From positions 124,001 to 188,000 of the forward strand of contig JARGFM010000002.1 in assembly GCA_029210725.1 (NCBI GenBank): a stretch of DNA of 64,000 nucleotides, in the 5' to 3' direction. The notes under the pieces were generated by a model, which was not told the DNA's origin, did no database searches, and worked only from the letters and a program-made list of their open reading frames with translations. This stretch comes from Bacteroidales bacterium. Lineage in GTDB: Bacteria > Bacteroidota > Bacteroidia > Bacteroidales > GCA-2748055. This document shows positions 1 through 9,225 of the stretch, one piece after another. A program made the translations under genes and the position numbers. Position 1 is the stretch's first letter. Every line of letters starts with the position of its first letter.

Positions 1-702
1 GAGTGCTTGTGTATTGAACTGCCGGATCACCCATTCCTTCAGTTGAGAAGGAGTGAGGGTATCTGTTTTCTCTTTGGCCTGCACCAGCGTTTCGTATAAA
101 AAGGGTGCCAGTTTTCTCTGCTCTTTACTAAGCCTGACATTTCTGGAACTCATGGCCAGGCCATCTTGTTCCCTGATGATCGGGCAGGGTACGATGCTCA
201 GATCCAGTTTCATGATCTCCACAAGTCTGCGAATGATGACCAGTTGCTGAAAATCCTTCTGCCCGAAATAAGCCCGTTGAGGACGAACCAGGAGAAACAG
301 CTTGCTTACGATCTGAGCCACCCCATTAAAATGACCCTTGCGATACTTGCCCTCCATGACCTTATCCAGATTCCCCAGATCAAATATCTGAGTATCTTCT
401 TCGGGATACATCTCTTTTACCGAGGGAACAAAAACAATGTCAGCTTCCAGCTTGCGAAGCAATTCCAGGTCCTGGTCGAGGGTCCTGGGGTAGCGGTCAA
501 GGTCCGAGGGGTCATTGAACTGGGTAGGATTTACAAAAATACTGACTACTATCTGATCATTTTCACTATTTGCTTTTTCAACGAGGGAGGCATGTCCCTG
601 ATGAAGGGCCCCCATGGTTGGAACCAGGCCAATGGCCTTTTGCTCCTGTTGCAGGGAGGCAAGGTGCCTGGTAAGATCGTTTTTGGTTCTGTATACTATC
701 AT
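1..702 (-). CDS. panC: Pantothenate synthetase, 3' end cut by window edge
   Basis: Joins pantoate and beta-alanine with ATP to make pantothenate, in the cytoplasm, on the coenzyme A pathway. Translating the minus strand from the ATG at 702-700 gives MIVYRTKNDL, then the PanC signatures LVPTMGALHQGH (HIGH-type nucleotide site), SIFVNPTQF and, further on, DGLAMSSRN (KMSKS equivalent). The frame stays open for 234 codons to base 1. PanC is normally about 280 residues, so roughly 45 C-terminal residues lie outside the window. It is divergent from the starch-synthase-like gene with an 85-base gap holding a candidate promoter for each strand. Confidence 0.95.
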   Translation of the reverse strand, partial: MIVYRTKNDLTRHLASLQQEQKAIGLVPTMGALHQGHASLVEKANSENDQIVVSIFVNPTQFNDPSDLDRYPRTLDQDLELLRKLEADIVFVPSVKEMYPEEDTQIFDLGNLDKVMEGKYRKGHFNGVAQIVSKLFLLVRPQRAYFGQKDFQQLVIIRRLVEIMKLDLSIVPCPIIREQDGLAMSSRNVRLSKEQRKLAPFLYETLVQAKEKTDTLTPSQLKEWVIRQFNTQAL

Positions 703-718
703 ACAACAGGTGAGTGTA

Positions 719-726
719 CAAAGATA
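719..726 (-). promoter_or_regulatory. Candidate -7 element for panC
   Basis: On the minus strand this reads TATCTTTG, an exact match to the Bacteroidota -7 consensus TAnnTTTG, 16 bases before the panC ATG. No convincing -33 TTG element is seen at the usual distance. Confidence 0.45.
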
Positions 727-752
727 GATAAAAAGGTATCAATTATTTTTAG

Positions 753-760
753 TAAATTTG
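753..760 (+). promoter_or_regulatory. Candidate -7 element for the starch-synthase-like gene
   Basis: TAAATTTG matches TAnnTTTG and lies 27 bases before the ATG at 788. No clear -33 element was found. Confidence 0.45.
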
Positions 761-787
761 CATGATTTCTAATAGAGGCTTGCGAAT

Positions 788-1597
788 ATGGAGAGTAAAA
801 AGGTATTATTTGTTTCTCAGGAGATTACCCCCTATTTGCCAGAGACTGAACTTTCCTTAATCAGCAGAAAACTTCCCCAGGCCATTCAGGAAACCGGTAA
901 GGAAATCCGGACCTTTATGCCAAAGTACGGAAATATCAATGAAAGAAGGAACCAGTTGCACGAAGTAATCAGGCTGTCGGGAATGAACCTGATTATAGAT
1001 GATACGGATCACCCGCTGATTATTAAAGTTGCTTCCATACAATCTGCCAGGATGCAGGTATATTTCATAGATAATGAGGAATATTTCCATAGAAAGCATA
1101 CAGTTGCAGATTCCAGGGGAGTGCATTTTAAGGACAATGATGAGCGCATGATATTTTTTGCCCGCGGAGTGCTGGAGACTGTTCGTAAATTACGCTGGTC
1201 GCCCGACCTGGTTCACTGTCATGGCTGGTTTACCTCACTGGTGCCTCTGTATCTGAAGAAAGCTTACCGTGAAGACCCTCTGTTCGCCGATTCAAAGGTG
1301 GTCTTCTCCTTTTATGACAATGGATTTGACGGACCTCTGGATAAGTCCTTTTCTAAGAAGATCCTCGTGGACGGAGTTTCTCAGAAACACCTTTCCATGA
1401 TTAAAGAACCAGGATATGAGAACCTGGCCAACCTGGCCGCCACCTATTCGGATGGTCTGATCCAGGGAAGTGAAAGCCTGCCTGCTAAAGTTGACGAAGT
1501 ACTGAAAAAATCGGGAAAACCCTATTTGAATTATGCCAGTGAAGAGAAATATGTGGAGGAGTTTTCCGTTTTCTACGACAGTATTATCAACGATTAA
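788..1597 (+). CDS. Starch/glycogen synthase N-terminal (GT5) domain protein
   Basis: The 269 residues match only the N-terminal Rossmann domain of GT5 glycogen synthases: KKVLFVSQEITPY at the start, FMPKYGNI near residue 45 and DLVHCHGWFTSLVPLYL near residue 140. Full-length enzymes are about 480 residues, and the C-terminal glycosyltransferase half is absent. The ADP-glucose-binding K-x-G-G-L motif that normally follows the first strand is replaced by PETELS. It is therefore unlikely to be a working synthase alone. It ends 13 bases before a DUF4270 gene and probably shares its transcript. Family membership is clear; the function is unknown. Confidence 0.8.
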   Translation: MESKKVLFVSQEITPYLPETELSLISRKLPQAIQETGKEIRTFMPKYGNINERRNQLHEVIRLSGMNLIIDDTDHPLIIKVASIQSARMQVYFIDNEEYFHRKHTVADSRGVHFKDNDERMIFFARGVLETVRKLRWSPDLVHCHGWFTSLVPLYLKKAYREDPLFADSKVVFSFYDNGFDGPLDKSFSKKILVDGVSQKHLSMIKEPGYENLANLAATYSDGLIQGSESLPAKVDEVLKKSGKPYLNYASEEKYVEEFSVFYDSIIND

Positions 1598-1610
1598 GAC
1601 TTATTTTTGG

Positions 1611-2981
1611 ATGAAGAAGAGAGAATTGCAATTTTTAGCAATCGTTACAGGTTTGATTGGGGCGCTTGTTTCATGCGATATCAGCGATAAAGCTCTTGGT
1701 ACAGACATTTTGCCTCCGGGCGACAATGTGATAGTCTTTCATGATACCATCTTTGAGATTGATGCCTATTCCTTAAGAGGCAAACCGGTAGTAACTTCGG
1801 AAAGCCGTTTATCAGCCACCAGGTTGATGCTTCTGGGTTCGATGGAAGATACCATCATTGGGAGATCGACAGCCTCAATTGTCACTCAGTTTAACACGTC
1901 TCCCACCTATCAGGTGGCTGAAAATCTGGAGATTGATTCTCTGTTCCTGGCCCTCTATTTTTATGATTTTCTTGGAGATAAAGAGCAGGGCATTACGCTG
2001 TCGGTTTATGAGTTTACCGAGCGGCTTCTTATCGATACCACCTACTACTCCGATTACGGGATGGAGGGCTTATATAATCCGGTTCCACTGGTGCAGACGA
2101 CCATTACTCCTGAAGATGACCAGACCTATGAACTGCTTATTGAAGACCAGGAGTTTTTAGATAAATTTCTGGCCATTCAATCGGATACCAACTATTTCTA
2201 CAACGACTCCGTCTTCAAGGATTATTTTAACGGTTTTTATATCACGGCGGAACCCGTATCTTCTGAAGGGACCATGGGCAGGATACAGCTTTCCAGTGCC
2301 CTGTCGAGGCTGACTATGAAGTATGCCAATGATTCCACCGATGTGGACTCCACTGCCGAGCGCGATTTTGCCTATGCTCATTTCACCATCGATCAATTCA
2401 GCGCTCAAAAGATCAATTTGTTTGAACATGAGTATAGCGGCACTTTTCTTGACGAGATTATTGATGACCGGGATGCAGCCTCGCCCTATATGTATGTACA
2501 GGGCATGGCTGGCGTAAATACCCGCTTCTCTTTTGCCGGTCTCCAGGAATGGATGGATCAGAGCCCGTTGATTATCAACAGTGCCACCCTGGTCTTTGAT
2601 GTGGTCCCGGAGGAAGAGAGTGGTATTTTGTATGAGGATCTGCCCGACAGATTGATGATCGGGACCATCCTGGATGATGATTCCTATGAACCCATTTACG
2701 ATTATCAAATATTGATAAGCAACGATCCAAACCAGGTAGCCAGCAGGTTTGGCGGGTATAAAAAGGCCGAGTCTGAAGGCCTGTTCAGCGACACCACCTA
2801 TACGTACCGTTTTAACATGGGACTGCACTTTCAGGCCATGGTGGATGGAGCAAAACCGGAAAATGATTTTATCCTCCAGTTACATGATGGCCTGGCCAAT
2901 CCGAAATTTTCCAAGCTATGGAGTAACCTTCCTGCCAATGAAAGACGTATAAGGTTAGAAATCGTCTACCTGAAGCTTTAA
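1611..2981 (+). CDS. DUF4270 family lipoprotein
   Basis: A 456-residue envelope protein of the DUF4270 family, known from many Bacteroidota but of unknown function. The chosen ATG gives MKKRELQFLAIVTG followed by a lipobox ending LVSC at about residue 22, so it should be a lipoprotein. An upstream in-frame ATG at 1533 would lie inside the preceding gene and bury this signal. The sequence after the cysteine (LGTDILPPGDNVIVFHDT) is typical of the family start. The rest is beta-rich with many Asp and Tyr residues. It lies between the starch-synthase-like gene and glmS. Confidence 0.85.
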   Translation: MKKRELQFLAIVTGLIGALVSCDISDKALGTDILPPGDNVIVFHDTIFEIDAYSLRGKPVVTSESRLSATRLMLLGSMEDTIIGRSTASIVTQFNTSPTYQVAENLEIDSLFLALYFYDFLGDKEQGITLSVYEFTERLLIDTTYYSDYGMEGLYNPVPLVQTTITPEDDQTYELLIEDQEFLDKFLAIQSDTNYFYNDSVFKDYFNGFYITAEPVSSEGTMGRIQLSSALSRLTMKYANDSTDVDSTAERDFAYAHFTIDQFSAQKINLFEHEYSGTFLDEIIDDRDAASPYMYVQGMAGVNTRFSFAGLQEWMDQSPLIINSATLVFDVVPEEESGILYEDLPDRLMIGTILDDDSYEPIYDYQILISNDPNQVASRFGGYKKAESEGLFSDTTYTYRFNMGLHFQAMVDGAKPENDFILQLHDGLANPKFSKLWSNLPANERRIRLEIVYLKL

Positions 2982-3023
2982 GTATTAAAGCGCGGGTCTT
3001 TATTGTTTTAAACTATCATATTT

Positions 3024-4859
3024 ATGTGTGGGATTGTTGGTTACATCGGAAACCGGGATGCATACCCGATACTTATAAAGGGCCTTAAGAGACTTGAATA
3101 CCGCGGGTATGATTCTGCCGGAGTGGCCCTGCTAAACGGTGATACGGCTATCTATAAAAAGAAAGGCAAGGTAAACGATCTGGAAGATTTTGTGAGGGGG
3201 AAAGAGACGAAAAGCACGGTCGGAATCGGACATACCCGATGGGCCACCCATGGCGAGCCCAACGATTTGAATGCGCATCCGCACCACTCTGAGAAGGGGC
3301 TCTTTACCATTATACATAACGGAATTATTGAGAACTACTCGGTATTGAAAAAGACCCTGATGGACCAGGGGATGAAGTTCTACAGCGAAACCGATACAGA
3401 GGTGCTTGCCAATCTGATAGAGTTTATATATACCACGCAGAATGTGAGCGTTGAAGTGGCTGTCAGCCTGGCCTTACAAAAGGTCGATGGCGCCTATGGA
3501 CTGGTGGTCCTCTCCAGGGAGGATCCCAACCTGATGATTGCAGCCCGGCGCAGTAGTCCCCTGGTAATCGGTCTGGGCAGCAATGAGTATTTTATCGCTT
3601 CCGATGCCTCTCCCATTGTGGAGTATACCGATCGGGTGATCTACCTGAACAATAATGATATTGCCCTGATCAGAAGAGACGAACTGGTTCTTAAGAATCT
3701 GGTCAGCGATGCCACTCAGGTAAATATTAAAACCCTGGATATGGGGATCTTTGAGATGGAGAAGCAGGGCTACGAGCACTTCATGCTGAAGGAGATCTTT
3801 GAACAGCCCCGGTCGATCATGGATACTTTCAGGGGAAGGATTCAGTTAGAGAGCAATGAGATCAGGCTGGGAGGCTTACTGGATGTTAAGGAGCAACTGG
3901 TGAATGCCAGGCGCATCGTGGTTATAGCCTGTGGGACCTCCTGGCATGCCGGATTGGTTGGAGAATACCTGATCGAGGATCTGGCGCGGATTCCGGTGGA
4001 GGTGGAGTATGCCTCTGAATTCAGATACCGGAACCCCATGATTGGTCCGGACGATGTGGTCCTGGCCATCAGTCAGAGCGGGGAGACCGCCGATACCCTG
4101 GCGGCCATACAACTGGCCAGGGATGCGGGGGCCCTGGTGCTGGGTATCTGTAATGTGGCGGGTTCAAGTATTTCGCGCGAAACACATGCAGGAGTTTATA
4201 CCCATGCAGGAATCGAAATAGGGGTCGCCTCCACCAAGGCATTTACGGCACAGGTGACCGTGCTCACCATGATGGCAATTATGATCGGCAAGGAGAAAGG
4301 CCTGCTTACGGACCAGCGTTTCAGACAACTCCTCAGGGAGTTAAGTAATATTCCCGGGAAGATTGAGAAGATCCTGGAACTGAATGAAGAGTTCAAACGC
4401 ATTGCAGAGATTTATAAAGATGCTACCAATGCGCTGTATCTGGGTCGCGGAGTCTCTTTTCCCGTGGCCCTGGAGGGGGCACTTAAGCTAAAAGAGATTT
4501 CTTACATACATGCAGAAGGCTATCCGGCGGCAGAGATGAAGCATGGTCCCATTGCCCTGATCGATGAGAATATGCCGGTGGTTTTTATTGCCACGAGAGA
4601 TGGTTCATACGAAAAAATTGTCAGCAATATCCAGGAAGTAAAAGCGAGGAACGGTGTGGTCATCGCCATTGTCACCGAAGGAGATACCATTATCAGGGAG
4701 ATGGCCGATCATGTGATCGAAATTCCGGAAACCGATGAATCCCTGGTGTCGCTGACCGCTGTGGTTCCCCTGCAGTTAATTGCCTATCATATCGCCCTGA
4801 TGCGGGGATGTAATGTGGACCAGCCCAGGAACCTGGCTAAATCAGTAACGGTGGAATAG
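3024..4859 (+). CDS. glmS: Glutamine-fructose-6-phosphate aminotransferase
   Basis: Makes glucosamine-6-phosphate from fructose-6-phosphate and glutamine, the first step to UDP-GlcNAc for peptidoglycan and LPS. The 611-residue length is normal. It starts MCGIVGYIG, so the nucleophile is Cys2 after Met removal. GHTRWATHG and the glutaminase domain fill about residues 1-220. Two SIS sugar isomerase domains follow (ACGTSWHAGLVGEYL, SQSGETADTLAA, then GRGVSFPVALEGALKLKEISY). The C-terminus ends PRNLAKSVTVE, as expected. It is convergent with rfbB, and its product feeds the UDP-HexNAc operon next door. Confidence 0.97.
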   Translation: MCGIVGYIGNRDAYPILIKGLKRLEYRGYDSAGVALLNGDTAIYKKKGKVNDLEDFVRGKETKSTVGIGHTRWATHGEPNDLNAHPHHSEKGLFTIIHNGIIENYSVLKKTLMDQGMKFYSETDTEVLANLIEFIYTTQNVSVEVAVSLALQKVDGAYGLVVLSREDPNLMIAARRSSPLVIGLGSNEYFIASDASPIVEYTDRVIYLNNNDIALIRRDELVLKNLVSDATQVNIKTLDMGIFEMEKQGYEHFMLKEIFEQPRSIMDTFRGRIQLESNEIRLGGLLDVKEQLVNARRIVVIACGTSWHAGLVGEYLIEDLARIPVEVEYASEFRYRNPMIGPDDVVLAISQSGETADTLAAIQLARDAGALVLGICNVAGSSISRETHAGVYTHAGIEIGVASTKAFTAQVTVLTMMAIMIGKEKGLLTDQRFRQLLRELSNIPGKIEKILELNEEFKRIAEIYKDATNALYLGRGVSFPVALEGALKLKEISYIHAEGYPAAEMKHGPIALIDENMPVVFIATRDGSYEKIVSNIQEVKARNGVVIAIVTEGDTIIREMADHVIEIPETDESLVSLTAVVPLQLIAYHIALMRGCNVDQPRNLAKSVTVE

Positions 4860-4885
4860 CCGGGCGTTCTGGCCGGAACTCAGGA

Positions 4886-5935
4886 TCATCTCTTTTCATA
4901 CTGCGACCTGTAGTAGGACTGATAGGCCCCGGAAGTGACATGTTCCATCCATTTGCTGTTCCGGAGGTACCAGTCCACCGTTAGCGCCAGTCCCTGTTCA
5001 AAGGTAAGTGAGGGTTTCCAGTTCAGCTCCTCCTGAATTCTTGTACTGTCGATGGCATACCGCAGATCGTGTCCGGCCCTGTCTTTCACGAAGCTAATGA
5101 GCTTCTCCGAGCTGCCCGGGGCTCTTCCCAGCTTCTCATCCACGATCCGGCAGAGCAGCCTGATCAGGTCGATGTTCTTCCACTCGTTCAGTCCCCCGAT
5201 ATTATAGGTACGCCCATTACTGCCTTTCCGGAAAATAAGTTCGATGGCCGCGGCATGATCTTCCACATAGAGCCAGTCCCGGATGTTTTCGCCCTTCCCG
5301 TAGATCGGGATAGGCTTTTTGTTCAATATATGATGAATGGCCAGCGGAATCAGTTTCTCGGGGAACTGATTGGGACCGTAATTGTTGGAGCAGTTGGAGA
5401 GTACAACCGGGAGGCCGTATGTATGATAATACGCCCGGACCAGGTGGTCTGAGCTCGCCTTGGAAGCCGAATACGGACTGCGGGGATCATAGGCGCTCTC
5501 TTCTGTAAAAAGGCCATCCGGGCCTAGGCTCCCGTAAACCTCATCGGTAGAGATGTGGTAGAAACGCTTACCCTCGAAACTGGTCCATGCTTTCCGGCAG
5601 GCATTCAGCAGGTTCACCGTTCCCACAATATTGGTGTTGATGAATGCCATAGGATCCGCAATGGAACGGTCCACATGGGATTCAGCTGCCAGGTGAATCA
5701 CCCCATCGATCTCTTCTCTGTCAAAGAGTTTTTCCAGGAAAGCCACATCTGTAATGTCTCCGTGAATAAACTGATAGTTGGGAGCGTTTTCAATATCCTT
5801 TAAGTTTTCCAGGTTGCCAGCGTAGGTCAGCCAGTCCAGGTTCAGTATCAGAAGGCCGGGATTATTCGTGATCAGGCGCCTGATCACGTGTGATCCGATA
5901 AAACCGGCTCCGCCGGTAATCAGGATGGTTTTCAT
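4886..5935 (-). CDS. rfbB: dTDP-glucose 4,6-dehydratase
   Basis: Converts dTDP-glucose to dTDP-4-keto-6-deoxyglucose, the branch point to dTDP-rhamnose and other deoxysugars. The 349 residues form an extended SDR: GGAGFIGSH (NAD-binding, residues 8-16), the catalytic Thr-Asp-Glu in STDEVYG (130-132) and the YxxxK pair Y155/K159. The start MKTILITGG was chosen because its ATG overlaps the galE stop (ATGA); a start 12 codons earlier would lie inside galE. It is last in the six-gene leftward operon. No rfbA, rfbC or rfbD is in the window, so the rest of a rhamnose route must be elsewhere. Confidence 0.93.
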   Translation of the reverse strand: MKTILITGGAGFIGSHVIRRLITNNPGLLILNLDWLTYAGNLENLKDIENAPNYQFIHGDITDVAFLEKLFDREEIDGVIHLAAESHVDRSIADPMAFINTNIVGTVNLLNACRKAWTSFEGKRFYHISTDEVYGSLGPDGLFTEESAYDPRSPYSASKASSDHLVRAYYHTYGLPVVLSNCSNNYGPNQFPEKLIPLAIHHILNKKPIPIYGKGENIRDWLYVEDHAAAIELIFRKGSNGRTYNIGGLNEWKNIDLIRLLCRIVDEKLGRAPGSSEKLISFVKDRAGHDLRYAIDSTRIQEELNWKPSLTFEQGLALTVDWYLRNSKWMEHVTSGAYQSYYRSQYEKR

Positions 5936-6966
5936 GTATGTTTGTTTTTTGCTTTTATATTTGACTCCCAAATCCAGGCCGACAGCAGGGTCTCTTCAAT
6001 CCCTTTCTCAGATTTCCAGCCCAGTTCACGGTTGGCGTAGGAGGTGTCTGCATAGACTTTTTCGATATCTCCTTCCCGGCGATCCACCACCCTGTAGCTA
6101 AGCTTTTGTCCTGTGGCCTTTTCGAAGGCATGAATGATTTCAAAAACGGAGAGTCCCCGTCCGGTTCCCAGGTTAAACACTTCGAAAGGGGCTTTTTGCT
6201 TATGTTCGAGCAGCCGCCTGATGGCTGTCACATGTGCCCTGGCCAGATCCACCACATTGATATAATCGCGGATAGCCGATCCATCCGGGGTATTGTAATC
6301 ATCCCCGTATACACTCAGGAATTCCCGGAGTCCGGCAGCAGTCTGTGTAATAAAGGGAACCAGGTTATTGGGCACCCCGATGGGCAATTCTCCGATCAGG
6401 CCCGATGGATGTGCCCCGATGGGATTGAAATAACGAAGTGATATGACCCCTTTCCCTGTGACGGAGCGCATGGTATCCTGCAGTATTTCCTCACTGATCT
6501 GCTTGGTATTCCCATAGGGCGATCCGGCCTTTTTTATGGGTGTATTTTCTGTGACCGGAAGTTCGTCGGGCTCTCCATACACGGTGCAGGAAGAGGAAAA
6601 AACCATATAATCGACAGAAAAGTGCTTCATGGCCTCCAGAAGGTGGATCAGAGACAGCAGATTGTTTTCATAATATTCCAGCGGTTTCTCCACACTTTCA
6701 CCTACTGCTTTAAAAGCAGCAAAATGGATGATGGCGCTTATATCCGGATGTTTCTCAAACACTCCAAAGGTGGCTTCCCGGTCCCTCAGGTCCACTTCTT
6801 CGAAACGGGGCCGTATGCCGGTAATGGATTCGATCCCGTCCAGAACCGACCGTTCGGAGTTGGAGAGATTGTCCACAATCACCACTTCCATTCCTGCTTC
6901 CAGCAGTTCCACCACTGTATGGGATCCGATATATCCCGCTCCACCGCTTACAAGAATTTTGGTCAT
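5932..6966 (-). CDS. galE: UDP-glucose 4-epimerase
   Basis: Interconverts UDP-glucose and UDP-galactose, or the N-acetyl forms in some homologues, with bound NAD. The 344 residues start MTKILVSGGAGYIGSH, have FSSSCTVYG with the catalytic Ser near 125, and the Y151-x3-K155 pair in GSPYGNTK. It has the length and all motifs of bacterial GalE. It lies 11 bases after the 6-dehydrogenase gene and overlaps rfbB by four bases, so it is co-transcribed. The substrate range (Glc/Gal or GlcNAc/GalNAc) cannot be told by eye; the operon setting makes the HexNAc activity attractive. Confidence 0.93.
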   Translation of the reverse strand: MTKILVSGGAGYIGSHTVVELLEAGMEVVIVDNLSNSERSVLDGIESITGIRPRFEEVDLRDREATFGVFEKHPDISAIIHFAAFKAVGESVEKPLEYYENNLLSLIHLLEAMKHFSVDYMVFSSSCTVYGEPDELPVTENTPIKKAGSPYGNTKQISEEILQDTMRSVTGKGVISLRYFNPIGAHPSGLIGELPIGVPNNLVPFITQTAAGLREFLSVYGDDYNTPDGSAIRDYINVVDLARAHVTAIRRLLEHKQKAPFEVFNLGTGRGLSVFEIIHAFEKATGQKLSYRVVDRREGDIEKVYADTSYANRELGWKSEKGIEETLLSAWIWESNIKAKNKHT

Positions 6967-6977
6967 AGACTTGTTTA

Positions 6978-8270
6978 TTACAGACTCCAGTATTTAAGGC
7001 TGGTTATTTTGCCGCGGAATATTCCCTTCAAATCGGCAAAGACCGCTCCTTCATGCGCGATAGAGCGGAAATAGTCCTCATTCAGCCTGGTGTATTCCCT
7101 GTGATTCACTGCCACCACAATGCCGTGGTAGGGTCCTTTAATGGAGGGAGAAAGCTCAAAACCATATTCCTCTTTGATCTCCCGGGGTGAAGCATAAGGA
7201 TCAACCACTTCCACTTTAACGCCAAATTCTTTCAGCTCCTTAATGACATCGGCTACTTTCGAATTTCTTATATCACTGACATTTTCTTTGAAAGTGGCCC
7301 CCATAACCAGCACCCGGCACTCTTTCAGGTTGGGGAAGTTGGAGGAAAGTTTAAGGGTGACCTGGCGGGCCACGTAAGCTCCCATGCTATCATTAATCCC
7401 CCGGCCGGAGGTTATGATTTGTGCATGATGCCCGAATTTGGATGACTTATAGGTGAGGTAGTAGGGATCCACGCCAATACAGTGCCCGCCCACCAGGCCG
7501 GGAAAGAAGTTCAGGAAATTCCACTTGGTACCGGCAGCTTCAAGCACTTCATAGGTATTGATGCCCATCTTGTTGAAGATCATGGAGAGTTCATTCATAA
7601 AGGCGATGTTGATATCGCGCTGTGTATTCTCGATGATCTTGGCGGCTTCGGCGACCTTGATGGAACTGGCCCGGTGCACCCCTGCCGTAATGACCAGTTC
7701 GTAGGTCCTGGCGATCTCTTCGGCCGACTCGGCATCGCAACCCGAGGTAACCTTGGTAATGCGTGTCAGGGTATGTTCCCGGTCGCCTGGGTTGATCCTT
7801 TCGGGCGAAAATCCGACTTTGAACTGACTCATGTATTCCAGACCGGATATCTCGCGGAGCAGCGGAATACAATCCTCTTCTGTACATCCCGGATAAACGG
7901 TGGATTCGTAGACGACATAATCGCCTTCGGACAACACCTTTGCCACGGTGGTTGTGGCCGAGAGCACGGGAGAAAGATCCGGGTTTTTGTGTTCATCAAT
8001 GGGAGTGGGGACGGCCACTATAAAAAAAGAGGCCTCGCGAAGATCCTGGATATCACAGGTAAAAGTGATATCACATCCTTCAAAGTCTTTGCTGGACAGT
8101 TCATGACTGGGATCCACTTTGTTTTTCATCATCTCCACCCTCTCGGGTTTGATATCAAATCCGATTACAGTAATTTTCTTTGCAAATTCCAGGGCAATGG
8201 GCAGCCCCACATATCCCAGGCCAATAACGGCCATCTTTTTTTTGCCGCTCAGCAGATCGTTATAAATCAT
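6978..8270 (-). CDS. UDP-N-acetylhexosamine 6-dehydrogenase (TviB/WbpO type)
   Basis: Oxidises the C6 hydroxyl of UDP-GlcNAc or UDP-GalNAc to a carboxylate, using two NAD. The 430 residues have GLGYVGLP (residues 17-24), a central YESTVYPGCTEE segment and the catalytic Cys264 in GLVGGHCIGVDPYYLTYK, the form seen in TviB and WbpO. It overlaps the 3-dehydrogenase gene by 11 bases. With its three upstream neighbours it would start the route to a 2,3-diacetamido uronic acid. TviB-like enzymes use UDP-GlcNAc and WbpO prefers UDP-GalNAc; the sequence alone does not decide this. Confidence 0.9.
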   Translation of the reverse strand: MIYNDLLSGKKKMAVIGLGYVGLPIALEFAKKITVIGFDIKPERVEMMKNKVDPSHELSSKDFEGCDITFTCDIQDLREASFFIVAVPTPIDEHKNPDLSPVLSATTTVAKVLSEGDYVVYESTVYPGCTEEDCIPLLREISGLEYMSQFKVGFSPERINPGDREHTLTRITKVTSGCDAESAEEIARTYELVITAGVHRASSIKVAEAAKIIENTQRDINIAFMNELSMIFNKMGINTYEVLEAAGTKWNFLNFFPGLVGGHCIGVDPYYLTYKSSKFGHHAQIITSGRGINDSMGAYVARQVTLKLSSNFPNLKECRVLVMGATFKENVSDIRNSKVADVIKELKEFGVKVEVVDPYASPREIKEEYGFELSPSIKGPYHGIVVAVNHREYTRLNEDYFRSIAHEGAVFADLKGIFRGKITSLKYWSL

Positions 8271-9225
8271 TTTTAATGTTTTTGATTATTGGATGATAAT
8301 CCCCTTTTATTCCAACAGGTTCGGAGTTACGAATGTTATATACTATGCCGATGGAAGTCCGGGCGGCATCCAGTCCGTAGCCCTTTCCTTCCAGGATTTT
8401 TTCATAGGCGATGGTATGCAGATCGGTAAACCCGCCGCTGAATTCAATTTCTTCCCCGTCAACCGTAATGGAACGGTAGGTTCTTTTTCCGCTTTTTTTA
8501 ATCTGGTCCGGGATATCGTTGTAATCAATACTCAGGAACCAGCGGACCCGGGCCCTTTCCAGTTCAAGGTATCCGGCAGCCTTATTCTTTTTGATAAAAT
8601 GAACCCGGTTCTCCTTCACATCCCCGAAGATCCAGGTTAACATATCAAAGAAATGGACCCCAATGTTGGTGTGGACCCCTCCCGATTTTTCCTCTTTCCC
8701 TTTCCAGGAGTAATGGTACCAGTTGCCCCGGCTGGTAATATAGGACAGATCGATATCATACACCTGTCCGGGAGGGTCCTTGCTTACCTTCTCTTTCAGA
8801 TCCATGATGGTCTGGTGATGGCGGAGCTGGAGGATGTTCCAGACCTTTTGGCCGGTTTCTCCCTCATAGTCCTTCAGCGCATCAATATTCCAGGGATTCA
8901 GTACCAGGGGTTTCTCACAAATGGCATTTGCACCGTTACGCAGGGCGAAACGGATATGTGAATCGTGCAGGTAGTTGGGAGAGCAGATGCTTACATAATC
9001 CACATGGGTCCCCAGGCGGTTTAATTTGGCAATATGCCGGTCGAAACGTTCAAATTCGGTAAAAAAATCGGCCTCAGGAAAATAACTGTCCAGAAAGCCT
9101 ACACTGTCAAAGGGATCCAGGGCGGCCACCAGGTTGTTATTTGTCTCCTTTACTGCTCTCACATGCCTGACTGCAATATAGCCTGCAATGCCGATTACGG
9201 CAAAATTCCTGGGCGATTTATTCAT
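8260..9225 (-). CDS. wbpB: UDP-GlcNAc-uronate 3-dehydrogenase (WlbA/WbpB type)
   Basis: A Gfo/Idh/MocA-family NAD oxidoreductase of 321 residues that oxidises C3 of UDP-GlcNAcA to a 3-keto sugar, which the aminotransferase then aminates. It starts MNKSPRNFAVIGIAGYIAVRH and has CSPNYLHDSHIRFAL and the family ICEKPLV motif with Lys105. The text ILQLRHHQTI near residue 150 is typical of WlbA. It overlaps the acetyltransferase gene by eight bases upstream and the 6-dehydrogenase gene downstream, indicating translational coupling. The pathway assignment rests on motif likeness plus the four-gene context. Confidence 0.9.
   Translation of the reverse strand: MNKSPRNFAVIGIAGYIAVRHVRAVKETNNNLVAALDPFDSVGFLDSYFPEADFFTEFERFDRHIAKLNRLGTHVDYVSICSPNYLHDSHIRFALRNGANAICEKPLVLNPWNIDALKDYEGETGQKVWNILQLRHHQTIMDLKEKVSKDPPGQVYDIDLSYITSRGNWYHYSWKGKEEKSGGVHTNIGVHFFDMLTWIFGDVKENRVHFIKKNKAAGYLELERARVRWFLSIDYNDIPDQIKKSGKRTYRSITVDGEEIEFSGGFTDLHTIAYEKILEGKGYGLDAARTSIGIVYNIRNSEPVGIKGDYHPIIKNIKNDL

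Noticed and set aside
1602-1609. TATTTTTG just before the DUF4270 start
   Set aside because: It is a perfect -7 match but ends one base before the ATG, so transcription would begin inside the gene. The upstream gene is only 13 bases away, so co-transcription is more likely.
2157-2828. Long open frame antisense to the DUF4270 gene
   Set aside because: It lies wholly opposite a clear gene, has no family signature and its text looks like a shadow frame.
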